Shown here: in pieces, positions 1 through 5,916 of the stretch
How the letters are laid out: each line of letters starts with the position of its first letter
How positions within the stretch are numbered: the stretch's first letter is position 1
DNA from: JAEUIZ01 sp046155605
GTDB taxonomy: Bacteria; Planctomycetota; Phycisphaerae; Phycisphaerales; UBA1924
Assembly (NCBI GenBank): GCA_046155605.1
Contig: JBJXFQ010000132.1
Coordinates: forward strand, 1 to 10,859
DNA: 10,859 bases
Direction of reading: 5' to 3'
Made by a program: the position numbers and the translations under genes
The notes under the pieces: generated by a model
Database searches by the model: none
Seen by the model: only the letters and a program-made list of their open reading frames with translations
What the model was told of the DNA's origin: nothing

Positions 1-322
1 CGGCATCGACGATGACCTCGCCGGATTCGGCGGCGATGACGACGCCCTGGACGCGGCGCGGGCGGCCGAAGACGGGCTCGACATAGCGGCCGCCGGTGTC
101 AACGGTGTCGATGCGGCGGGCCTTGGCGCGGATGCTCCCGATGGCCTTTTTGCCGACGGGGACGGCGACGGGCGCGGTGGCGACGAGGTGGAGTTCGTAA
201 CTGGTGTTGTGGAACGAGAGTTTGACGTGCTCGGGACGCGTGGCGGTGGCGGGTTCGAGGCCCAGGAAGGTGCCGCGGGCGAGGCGTGGATCGATCTTGG
301 TGGTGGGTGCGGGAAAGATCAT
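1..322 (-). CDS. Partial hypothetical protein (N-terminal 107 residues)
   Basis: An open frame starts with ATG at 322 on the minus strand and stays open to base 1, so the C-terminus lies outside the window. It begins MIFPAPTTKIDPRLARGTFL, and a GGAG ribosome binding site stands 7 bases before the ATG. The visible part has no signal peptide or membrane segment. It alternates short hydrophobic stretches with charged residues, as in a soluble beta-rich domain (for example YELHLVATAPVAVPVGKKA around residues 42-60, then GRPRRVQGVVIAAESGEVIV around 86-105). Codons end mostly in C or G, as in the neighbouring genes, which supports real coding. I do not recognise the family and propose no function. 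The gene is divergent from the phosphatase gene at 489, so the 166 bases between them probably hold promoters for both. Confidence 0.7.
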   Translation of the reverse strand, partial: MIFPAPTTKIDPRLARGTFLGLEPATATRPEHVKLSFHNTSYELHLVATAPVAVPVGKKAIGSIRAKARRIDTVDTGGRYVEPVFGRPRRVQGVVIAAESGEVIVDA

Positions 323-384
323 GGGGTGGCTCCGAGGGCCGATGATAGCAAGCGCGAAGATCGCGCTGGGATGGGCGAGGGGGA

Positions 385-414
385 TTGACTTGGGATCGCG
401 GCGCGCGGCATGAT
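385..414 (+). promoter_or_regulatory. Candidate sigma-70-type promoter for the PhoX-like gene
   Basis: TTGACT (385-390) and CATGAT (409-414) are separated by 18 bases. They match the -35 and -10 consensus at 5 and 4 positions of 6. Transcription would start around 421, giving a leader of about 70 bases before the ATG at 489. This is pattern matching in a GC-rich genome whose promoter consensus is not established, so support is modest. Confidence 0.33.
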
Positions 415-447
415 TGCCGTTGGAACGGGCGCGATCGATAGGGGCTG

Positions 448-461
448 GCGCCGATCGGCGC
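448..461. promoter_or_regulatory. 14-base perfect palindrome in the phoX leader
   Basis: GCGCCGATCGGCGC reads the same on both strands, with its centre at 454/455. It lies between the candidate promoter and the ribosome binding site (AGGA at 476-479) of the PhoX-like gene. It could be an operator for a dimeric regulator or form a short RNA stem. It does not resemble a Pho box, which is made of direct repeats, so a link to phosphate control is not supported. Confidence 0.3.
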
Positions 462-488
462 GTGACGTGTTGATCAGGATCGGGGTGC

Positions 489-1910
489 ATGATGGCGATG
501 GGAAGACGTGAGTTTGTGGCGCGCGGGGCGGCGTTCGCGGCGGGCTTCGCCGGTCTGCAACGGGTCTACGCGGGCGCGGGAGCGTCGGCGTGGCTGCGCG
601 ATCCGGCGTATGGGTATGGGCCGCTGGTGCCCGATCCCAAGGGCGTGCTGGACCTGCCGTCGGGGTTCGCCTATCGGGCGCTGTCGGCGTTTGATGAGTT
701 GATGGACGACGGGCAACACGTGCCGGGGTTGCACGATGGGATGGCGGCGTTTGCCGGGCCCAATGGCACGACGGTCCTGGTGCGGAACCATGAACTGGAC
801 GGAAGCCTCGACAAGTACAGCGGGTACGGCAAGCGGCACGAGCGATTCGCGAAACTGGATCGCTCGCGGGTCTATGACGCGGGGATGGGCGAGATGCCGG
901 CGCTGGGCGGGACGACGACGATCGTGTATGACACGAAGATGCAGCGGCTGTTGAAGCACTCGTTGAGCCTCGCGGGAACGCTGAACAACTGCGCCGGCGG
1001 GCCGACGCCCTGGGGATCGTGGCTGACGTGCGAGGAGACGACGGTCAAGAAGGACGACGTGAACGCCAAGGACCACGGGTTCGTGTTCGAGGTGCCTGCG
1101 ACGGACAGGATGGGGCTGGCGATGCCGACGCCGATCACGGCGATGGGCCGATTCCGGCACGAGGCGGTGGCGGTGCATCCGGAGTGCGGGTGTGTGTACC
1201 AGACAGAGGACCTGGACGACGGGATCATCTATCGGTACATCCCGAAGACGCCGGGGAAACTGCTCGATGGCGGGAAGTTGCAGGCGCTCTGCGTGCGAGA
1301 CCAGCCATCGCTGGACACGAGAAATTGGCTCGATGAGAAGATGCCGCGGAAGACGATGGTGCCACAGGGCAAGCCGATGGCGGTGAAGTGGATCGACTTG
1401 GACGACGTGCTGTCGCCGAAGGACGATCTGCGGGTGCGTGGGGCGGCGGCGGGAGCGGCGGTCTTTGCGCGGGCCGAGGGGATGTGGTACGGGCGCGACG
1501 CGGTGTACTTCGCGTGCACCAACGGCGGCAGGCTGCAGAAGGGGCAGATCTGGCGCTATATGCCGAGCGCGGCGGAGGGCCGAGGATCGACGGCGGAGGA
1601 CGCCTCACCAGGGACGCTGGAACTGTTTGTCGAATCGCACGACGCGAGTCTGTTGGAGAACGCGGACAACCTGACGGTCTCGCCTTGGGGCGACCTCATC
1701 GTGTGCGAGGACGAGATCAAGCCGGCCGATGGGAAGCAGCACCTGGTGGGGGTGACACCTGCGGGCGAGTTGTATCACTTCGCGCGAAACGCGAAGAGCA
1801 AGGCGGAGTTTGCTGGGGCGACGTTCTCGCCGGATGGCTCGACGCTGTTCGTGAACATCCAGACGCCGGGGGTGACGCTGGCGATCACGGGGCCGTGGAA
1901 GAGGGGGTAG
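489..1910 (+). CDS. PhoX-like (DUF839) phosphatase, Tat-exported
   Basis: This 473-residue protein belongs to the PhoX/DUF839 family. Characterised PhoX members are secreted alkaline phosphatases that hydrolyse phosphomonoesters using Fe and Ca ions. The N-terminus carries a twin-arginine signal: RREF at residues 6-9, a hydrophobic Ala/Gly/Phe stretch to about 22, and a possible AGA cleavage site near 28-30. Export of a folded metalloenzyme is therefore expected. Family motifs in order are HDGMAAF (82-88), VRNHELDG (98-105), NNCAGGPTPWGSWLTCEET (166-184), RFRHEAVAVHP (221-231), YQTEDLDDGIIYRYIP (237-252), an AEGMWY..D.VYFACTNGG block (329-347) and FSPDGSTLFVNIQTPG (446-461). Cys168 in NCAGG is in the position of the Fe-ligand cysteine known from PhoX. 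The AGGA at 476-479 favours the ATG at 489, but in-frame ATGs at 492 and 498 are also possible. No phosphate regulator is adjacent. Family assignment is firm; the exact substrate is inferred. Confidence 0.9.
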   Translation: MMAMGRREFVARGAAFAAGFAGLQRVYAGAGASAWLRDPAYGYGPLVPDPKGVLDLPSGFAYRALSAFDELMDDGQHVPGLHDGMAAFAGPNGTTVLVRNHELDGSLDKYSGYGKRHERFAKLDRSRVYDAGMGEMPALGGTTTIVYDTKMQRLLKHSLSLAGTLNNCAGGPTPWGSWLTCEETTVKKDDVNAKDHGFVFEVPATDRMGLAMPTPITAMGRFRHEAVAVHPECGCVYQTEDLDDGIIYRYIPKTPGKLLDGGKLQALCVRDQPSLDTRNWLDEKMPRKTMVPQGKPMAVKWIDLDDVLSPKDDLRVRGAAAGAAVFARAEGMWYGRDAVYFACTNGGRLQKGQIWRYMPSAAEGRGSTAEDASPGTLELFVESHDASLLENADNLTVSPWGDLIVCEDEIKPADGKQHLVGVTPAGELYHFARNAKSKAEFAGATFSPDGSTLFVNIQTPGVTLAITGPWKRG

Positions 1911-1921
1911 AGCGAGCGACA

Positions 1922-1942
1922 CTCAGGCGATCCGCCGCTGAG
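1922..1942 (+). terminator. Possible stem-loop terminator after the PhoX-like gene
   Basis: CTCA plus GGCG pairs with CGCC plus TGAG around an ATC triloop, with a two-base bulge on the 3' side. The hairpin begins 12 bases after the stop codon. There is no T-run after it, so intrinsic termination is uncertain. It may instead stabilise the mRNA end or partly separate this gene from the DUF2071 gene. Confidence 0.35.
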
Positions 1943-1988
1943 ATCGCAGCGAGCGAACGACGTGCGGGCGCGACCCTAGCCTCTGGGC

Positions 1989-2744
1989 ATGGGCAGGATG
2001 TATCCGATCCCGCGGCGACCGTGGTCGATGGCAATGCGCTGGCACGATCTGCTGTTCATGCACTGGCCGATCCAGGCGAGTCGATTGCGCAAGTTCGTGT
2101 CGCCGGAGTTGGAGATTGAGGAGTTTGACGGCACGGCATGGCTGGGCGTGGTGCCGTTTCGGATGTCGGGCGTTCGGCATCGGCTCATGCCGCCGGTTCC
2201 GGGGCACTCGGCGTTTCCGGAACTGAACGTGCGAACGTATGTGCGATCAAAGGTGGTGCCGGAGCGGGCGGGCGTGTGGTTCTTCAGCCTTGACGCGACG
2301 AGCCGCATCGCGGTGCGCGTGGCGCGGGCGACGTTCGGGCTGGCGTACATGGATGCGCGAATCTCATGCCGGACGGTCGGCGAAGGCGTGGAGTATCAGA
2401 GTCGGCGCACGGATCGGCACGGCGCGCTCGCCTATGGCGAGGCGGCGACGCGCGAGGCTGAACTCGTCGTTGGATATCAGCCCACCGGCGCGCCGACGGA
2501 GCCGCATCCCGGCTCGGTTGAGTCGTTCCTCACCGATCGCTACTGCCTCTATGCGAGGCGACGTGGCAGGCTGGTGCGCGGCGAGATCGACCACGAGCCT
2601 TGGCGGCTGCAACCGGCAGCAGCGAAGATCGAGGCGAACACGATGGCGGCACCGATCGGGATGCAAGATCTCGCCGAACCGGCGTTGCTCCACTTTGCGC
2701 GGGAGTTGGACGTGCGGGCGTGGCTGCCGGAGGCGGTCGTGTAA
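1989..2744 (+). CDS. DUF2071 / YqjF-family protein
   Basis: This 251-residue soluble protein matches the DUF2071 (YqjF-like) family, whose biochemical function is not established. Family hallmarks are the opening RPWSMAMRWHDLLFMHWPI (9-27), a segment beginning WLGVVPFRMSGVR near residue 51, PELNVRTYVR (about 76-85), VWFFSLDA near 95-102, and a C-terminal block with ESFLTDRYCLYARRRGRL (about 178-195). There is no signal peptide or membrane segment. No clear Shine-Dalgarno sequence precedes the ATG at 1989; a second in-frame ATG at 1998 is an equally possible start and has only a GGCAGG right against it. The gene follows the PhoX-like gene by 78 bases on the same strand, with a possible hairpin in between, so co-transcription is uncertain. 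It converges on the methyltransferase gene. Length is normal for the family. Confidence 0.85.
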   Translation: MGRMYPIPRRPWSMAMRWHDLLFMHWPIQASRLRKFVSPELEIEEFDGTAWLGVVPFRMSGVRHRLMPPVPGHSAFPELNVRTYVRSKVVPERAGVWFFSLDATSRIAVRVARATFGLAYMDARISCRTVGEGVEYQSRRTDRHGALAYGEAATREAELVVGYQPTGAPTEPHPGSVESFLTDRYCLYARRRGRLVRGEIDHEPWRLQPAAAKIEANTMAAPIGMQDLAEPALLHFARELDVRAWLPEAVV

Positions 2745-2746
2745 TC

Positions 2747-2766
2747 CCGACCGCTCGCGCGGTCGG
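2747..2766. terminator. Bidirectional stem-loop between convergent genes
   Basis: CCGACCGC (2747-2754) pairs perfectly with GCGGTCGG (2759-2766) around a TCGC tetraloop. It lies two bases after the DUF2071 stop and 24 bases beyond the methyltransferase stop. An 8-bp GC stem between convergent genes is well placed to terminate both transcripts. Neither side has a strong T-run, as is common in high-GC genomes. Confidence 0.5.
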
Positions 2767-2789
2767 CTCCGGATCAGCGGAGTCGGCGT

Positions 2790-3563
2790 TTACGTCTCTT
2801 TCTTGAAGATCAGCAGGTAGTTGAAGCCGCGGAGGAAGAAGTTGCCCTCTTCGGCGGCCTTGTTCCAGTTGGCGCGGCCGAGTTTCTGGTTCAGGCGTTT
2901 CACGCAGACGATATCGACGGGCCGGAAGCGCTCGCGGATGATGGCGAAGAGTTCAAAGCCGATGGGCATGAAGACGCCGCTGCCCGAGCCGGACTCGCCG
3001 CGGCGTTTGCGCCACGAGTCGCTGACGTAGACCGCGGCATAGCGGCGGTCGCGGAGCACGCGATGGACCTCGCCCAGGACGCGGGTCATGGCGTCGAAGT
3101 ACGCGCGGCCGCCGTCGTCGCCGCCTGCGTCGAGTTTGCCGATGCAGTCGGGGTCGTCGGAATAGTCAACGTGCGTCGAGTATGGCGGGTCGAGGAAGAC
3201 GAAATCTGCGACGCCTGGTTCGAGCGGGAGTTTGCGTGCATCCGCGCGGATGATGTCGGGGCGCGTGGGCGCGAGGTCGTAGCCAAGGCCGCGGCGATCG
3301 AGGTCTCGCGCGACGTCGAGCGTGGTGCCGCTGCCGCACATCGGGTCGATGACGAGGTCATTCTTGCGTGTGTAGCGGCTGAGAAGTTGCCAGATGATCC
3401 AACTGGGCGTCGCGCCGATGTAGGCCTTGTCGCCCTGCATGGTGCCGGCGGGCGAGTCGTAGTGCTGGCTTGGATACTCCCAGAGCGTGGTGGTCATGAG
3501 GCGCAGCGCGGGTCGCTGGCCAGGCCGCGTGCCGCCCGGGCGCTTGGGGCCGCTGGGTTTCAT
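2790..3563 (-). CDS. N4/N6-type DNA methyltransferase (solitary)
   Basis: This 257-residue S-adenosylmethionine-dependent methyltransferase resembles the DNA_methylase N4/N6 group. Visible motifs are LWEYPSQHY (27-35), ATPSWIIWQLL (51-61, motif X-like), DPMCGSGTT (73-81, SAM-binding motif I) and DPPYS (125-129, catalytic motif IV). The C-terminal half holds GFELFAIIRERFRPVDIVCV (202-221) and NFFLRGFNYLLIF (241-253). The order X-I-IV is gamma-like, and there is little room for a large target-recognition domain. The chosen start, ATG 3563, overlaps the TGA of the upstream phosphoesterase gene (ATGA), with GAGG 7 bases before it. A downstream ATG at 3497 lacks a ribosome binding site. No restriction endonuclease lies beside it. 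The DPMCGSGT wording also occurs in some RNA methyltransferases, so the substrate, DNA versus RNA, is inferred from the DPPY class and is not proven. Confidence 0.85.
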   Translation of the reverse strand: MKPSGPKRPGGTRPGQRPALRLMTTTLWEYPSQHYDSPAGTMQGDKAYIGATPSWIIWQLLSRYTRKNDLVIDPMCGSGTTLDVARDLDRRGLGYDLAPTRPDIIRADARKLPLEPGVADFVFLDPPYSTHVDYSDDPDCIGKLDAGGDDGGRAYFDAMTRVLGEVHRVLRDRRYAAVYVSDSWRKRRGESGSGSGVFMPIGFELFAIIRERFRPVDIVCVKRLNQKLGRANWNKAAEEGNFFLRGFNYLLIFKKET

Positions 3564-4627
3564 TTGAGCGCCTCGACGATGCGGCGTGTGGTCTCGGCGA
3601 GATCGGCGTGGACCTTGGCACCGGCGGCGCGGATGTGGCCCCCGCCGCCGAGTTTGCGCGCGACCTCGTTGACGTCCATCGAATCCGGGCCGTTCTTGCT
3701 GCGAAAACTGACCTTGGTGACATGGCCCGACGCGGCGTGATCGGTGACAAAGGCCTCGGTGACGAGGACGGAGACCTGGACCGGCGCGGCGGTGAGGGCG
3801 AGTTCGGCGAAGCCGGCGGAATCGGTCGAGGCCGCGTTGCAGTCGTGGAAATCCTGGAGCGTGAGCGTCATCATCGAGACGCGGTCGCGGTTGAGCAGTT
3901 TCATCGACGCGAGCGCACGGGCCATCAATCGCAGCCGCGAGGGACGATCTCGCTGTTCGACCGACTCGTAGAGCCGCGCGTGATCGACGCCGGCCTGGAG
4001 GAGGTCGGCGGCGAGCCGCATGACACCCGGCGTGACGCTGGAATGGCGGAACCAGCCGGTGTCGGTGGCGAGGCCGAGATAGAGCGGCGTGGCGATCTCG
4101 ATCGGGAGCCGCGCGGGAGAGGGCACGCCCAGGAGTGCGCAGCAGAGTTCGGCGCAGGGCTCGCACGCCGCGGCCGCGTCGGTGCGGATGAGCCGACGAT
4201 CCGCGACATCGGCATCGCCTTGGCGATGGTGGTCGATGATGGCGGCGATCTCGCGGCGAGGCAGGAGCCATTCGCGGACCTCGTGCAACTGCGTCCACGC
4301 GCCGGTGTCGATAACCAGCACGGCGTCGGGTTCCTCTCGATGATCGTGATCAGGACGATGCGCCTGCGTGAGCAGGCGATGCTCGGTCGGGCCGATGATT
4401 TCGGCGGCCCAATCGGGCATCGGGCCGGCGTACCAGGGTGTGGCGTGTGGTGCGACGACGGTGCCGCGCGCGGCAGCGGCGAGATTGATCGCGCGCGTCG
4501 CGGCCAAGGTTGAGCCCAGTGCGTCGCCATCGGGCTTGAGGTGAGTGAGTACGACGACGCGCCGGCGGGCGCGGAGCCACGCGGCGAGATCAGCGATCGT
4601 CGTGTTCGAGGACCAGGGGTGTGTCAT
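3560..4627 (-). CDS. DHH-family phosphoesterase, NrnA-like oligoribonuclease/pAp phosphatase
   Basis: This 355-residue DHH/DHHA1 protein has the NrnA architecture. Characterised relatives degrade very short RNA oligonucleotides and dephosphorylate 3'-phosphoadenosine 5'-phosphate in the cytoplasm, using metal ions. All metal-binding motifs are present: THLKPDGDALGS (28-39), VIDTG (105-109), IDHH (131-134) and ATDTGWFRHSS (187-197). The C-terminal DHHA1 substrate-binding motif GGGGHIRAAG is at 327-336. A His/Asp/Glu-rich insert, around 86-100 (TQAHRPDHDHREEPD), precedes the second motif. The ATG at 4627 overlaps the ribF stop by ATGA, and its own stop overlaps the methyltransferase start in the same way, so translation of the three genes is probably coupled. 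A longer open frame reaching 4969 lies inside ribF and is not used. In many bacteria this gene sits near ribF in the rbfA-truB region, which supports the assignment. nrnA is the likely symbol, but I cannot rule out another DHH subfamily. Confidence 0.88.
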   Translation of the reverse strand: MTHPWSSNTTIADLAAWLRARRRVVVLTHLKPDGDALGSTLAATRAINLAAAARGTVVAPHATPWYAGPMPDWAAEIIGPTEHRLLTQAHRPDHDHREEPDAVLVIDTGAWTQLHEVREWLLPRREIAAIIDHHRQGDADVADRRLIRTDAAAACEPCAELCCALLGVPSPARLPIEIATPLYLGLATDTGWFRHSSVTPGVMRLAADLLQAGVDHARLYESVEQRDRPSRLRLMARALASMKLLNRDRVSMMTLTLQDFHDCNAASTDSAGFAELALTAAPVQVSVLVTEAFVTDHAASGHVTKVSFRSKNGPDSMDVNEVARKLGGGGHIRAAGAKVHADLAETTRRIVEALK

Positions 4628-5583
4628 GCGAGGGCCTCGTGGTGCGCTGCCGCGGCGGGCGCGGACAACAGCGAATGGGCGACGCGAAGGTCGCGGTTGA
4701 TCTGATCGACGAGAGCCGCGGTTGACGCGAAAGTCATCTGGTCGCGGATCCAGTGATCGCAACTGAGTCGGAGTTCCCAGCCGTATTCGGGCAGGCCGTG
4801 GATCGCGGGCAGGTTGGCGGTGACGGGCGCACCGATGAGATAGGCCTCGACGCAGCGGCGGTTGTCGCCATACGTCGGTTTGGTGCCGACGCTGATCGCG
4901 GCGGGAAAGCGGCGGCCGTCGGCAATCGTGCCGAAGCCGCAATAGACGCCATCGGCGGGCGCGAGGCATTCGGTGGCGACGTTGGCGGTCGGACAGCCGA
5001 TGGTGCGTCCGCGGCGATCGCCCGGCTCGACGATGCCGGGGATGGTGTAGGCACGCCCGAGCACGAGCGCGGCATCTCGAACACGTCCATGCGTGATGAG
5101 CCAGCGGGCGAGCGTGCTCGACGCGCGGGCGAGCGTGTGGTCGGAGAGTGCGACCTCGACGGGCGCGACCTCGTGGACATCAAAGCCGGCGGCGCGGCCG
5201 AGCGCGCGGAGCGTGGAGAGGTCGCCGGCGCGGCCGCGGCCGAAACGAAAGTCCGGGCCTTCAACGATCGCCACGGGAGCGAGATCACGCACGATCGTCG
5301 CGACGAACTCGTCGGGCGATTGCGCGAGCAATGGGCCCGAGGGCTCGAGACGGATGACCTCGTTGGCACCGGCTTCGCCCAGGAGTGCGGCACGATCGGC
5401 GAAGGTCGTCAGGCGCGCCGGTGCCTTCGCGGGGGCGACGACGGTGAGCGGGTGCGGGTCGAAGCACATCACAACCACGCGGGCATCGGCGGCGTCGGCC
5501 AGTTCGCGGGCGCGGCGCACGAGCGCGGCATGGCCGGCGTGAACGCCGTCAAAGGTGCCGATCGTGACCACGGAGCGCTTCAT
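4624..5583 (-). CDS. ribF: Bifunctional riboflavin kinase / FAD synthetase
   Basis: This 319-residue cytoplasmic enzyme makes FMN from riboflavin and ATP, then FAD from FMN and ATP. The N-terminal adenylyltransferase domain shows TIGTFDGVHAGH (7-18, nucleotide-binding GxFDGVHxGH), CFDPHPLTVV (40-49) and EGPDFRFGRGRAGD (108-121). SSTLARWLITHGRV (155-168) marks the junction. The flavokinase domain shows GRAYTIPGIVEPGDRRGRTI (176-195), GCPTANV (196-202), GVYCG (212-216) and SVGTKPTYGDNRRCVEAYLI (231-250). The last block reads VEAYLI where VE-x-H/Y-L-x-D is common. Length is normal. Unusually, the ATG at 5583 has no Shine-Dalgarno; the bases before it are pyrimidine-rich (TCTTCCCCCTTCC), yet no upstream start is available in frame. 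The stop overlaps the next gene's ATG (ATGA). It follows the 73-residue gene by 74 bases. Confidence 0.93.
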   Translation of the reverse strand: MKRSVVTIGTFDGVHAGHAALVRRARELADAADARVVVMCFDPHPLTVVAPAKAPARLTTFADRAALLGEAGANEVIRLEPSGPLLAQSPDEFVATIVRDLAPVAIVEGPDFRFGRGRAGDLSTLRALGRAAGFDVHEVAPVEVALSDHTLARASSTLARWLITHGRVRDAALVLGRAYTIPGIVEPGDRRGRTIGCPTANVATECLAPADGVYCGFGTIADGRRFPAAISVGTKPTYGDNRRCVEAYLIGAPVTANLPAIHGLPEYGWELRLSCDHWIRDQMTFASTAALVDQINRDLRVAHSLLSAPAAAAHHEALA

Positions 5584-5657
5584 GGAAGGGGGAAGACTAG
5601 CCGCGATGGGCGCGCACAGCGGCGTGAATCTCGCGCGATCGTCCTCTGCTTCGCGGA

Positions 5658-5879
5658 TTAAGAGGGCTTGCCGGCACCGTTCGGCGGGCGCTCAGGTTCG
5701 GGGTGCCCGTTGGTTGCGGGCTGTTGGCCGAGGCTTTCGAGCGTCACGATGGGGTAGCCCAGTTTGCGGCGCATCTCGAGTTCGGCGGCGACTGCGCGCC
5801 GCATGGCCGCATCGATCCCCGGCCCGTCGCGCGCGGCCTTGGCGATCTCGGCGTTGCTGCGACTGCTACTGGGCTTCAT
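5658..5879 (-). CDS. Small hypothetical protein (73 residues)
   Basis: This short soluble protein begins MKPSSSRSNAEIAKAARDGP. The middle (about 9-52) looks like two or three amphipathic helices with alternating Ala, Arg and Glu, including DAAMRRAVAAELEMRRKLGY. The tail after about residue 55 is Pro/Asn/Gly-rich and probably disordered. The ATG at 5879 is chosen because a strong AGGAG (5888-5892) precedes it by 8 bases. A longer frame back to 5957 would run into the end of top6A and has a poor-looking N-terminus. It lies between top6A (37-base gap) and ribF (74-base gap) on the same strand, which suggests one transcription unit. There is no signal peptide or metal-binding motif. I do not recognise the family; an RNA- or protein-binding role would be a guess. 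Confidence 0.7.
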   Translation of the reverse strand: MKPSSSRSNAEIAKAARDGPGIDAAMRRAVAAELEMRRKLGYPIVTLESLGQQPATNGHPEPERPPNGAGKPS

Positions 5880-5916
5880 CCGCGATGCTCCTGAACTGCT
5901 GCCATAGTCACTTGCG

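Noticed and set aside
474..1922. Long minus-strand open frames opposite the PhoX-like gene
   Set aside because: They encode Arg/Pro/His-rich sequence with no motifs, as expected from the antisense of a high-GC gene. The plus-strand frame carries all PhoX family motifs.
1..2100. High density of GATC (27 by hand count in the first 2100 bases, about four times a simple base-composition expectation)
   Set aside because: AT dinucleotides in this GC-rich DNA occur mostly as GAT and ATC codon parts, which by itself raises GATC. With that taken into account I see no excess that needs a methylation-linked explanation. A Markov-model count on the whole genome would decide.
3564..4969. N-terminally extended versions of the methyltransferase (to 4298) and the DHH protein (to 4969)
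   Set aside because: The extensions lie inside the neighbouring upstream gene in another frame and are Arg/Pro-rich. The ATGA overlaps with ribosome binding sites give better starts at 3563 and 4627.
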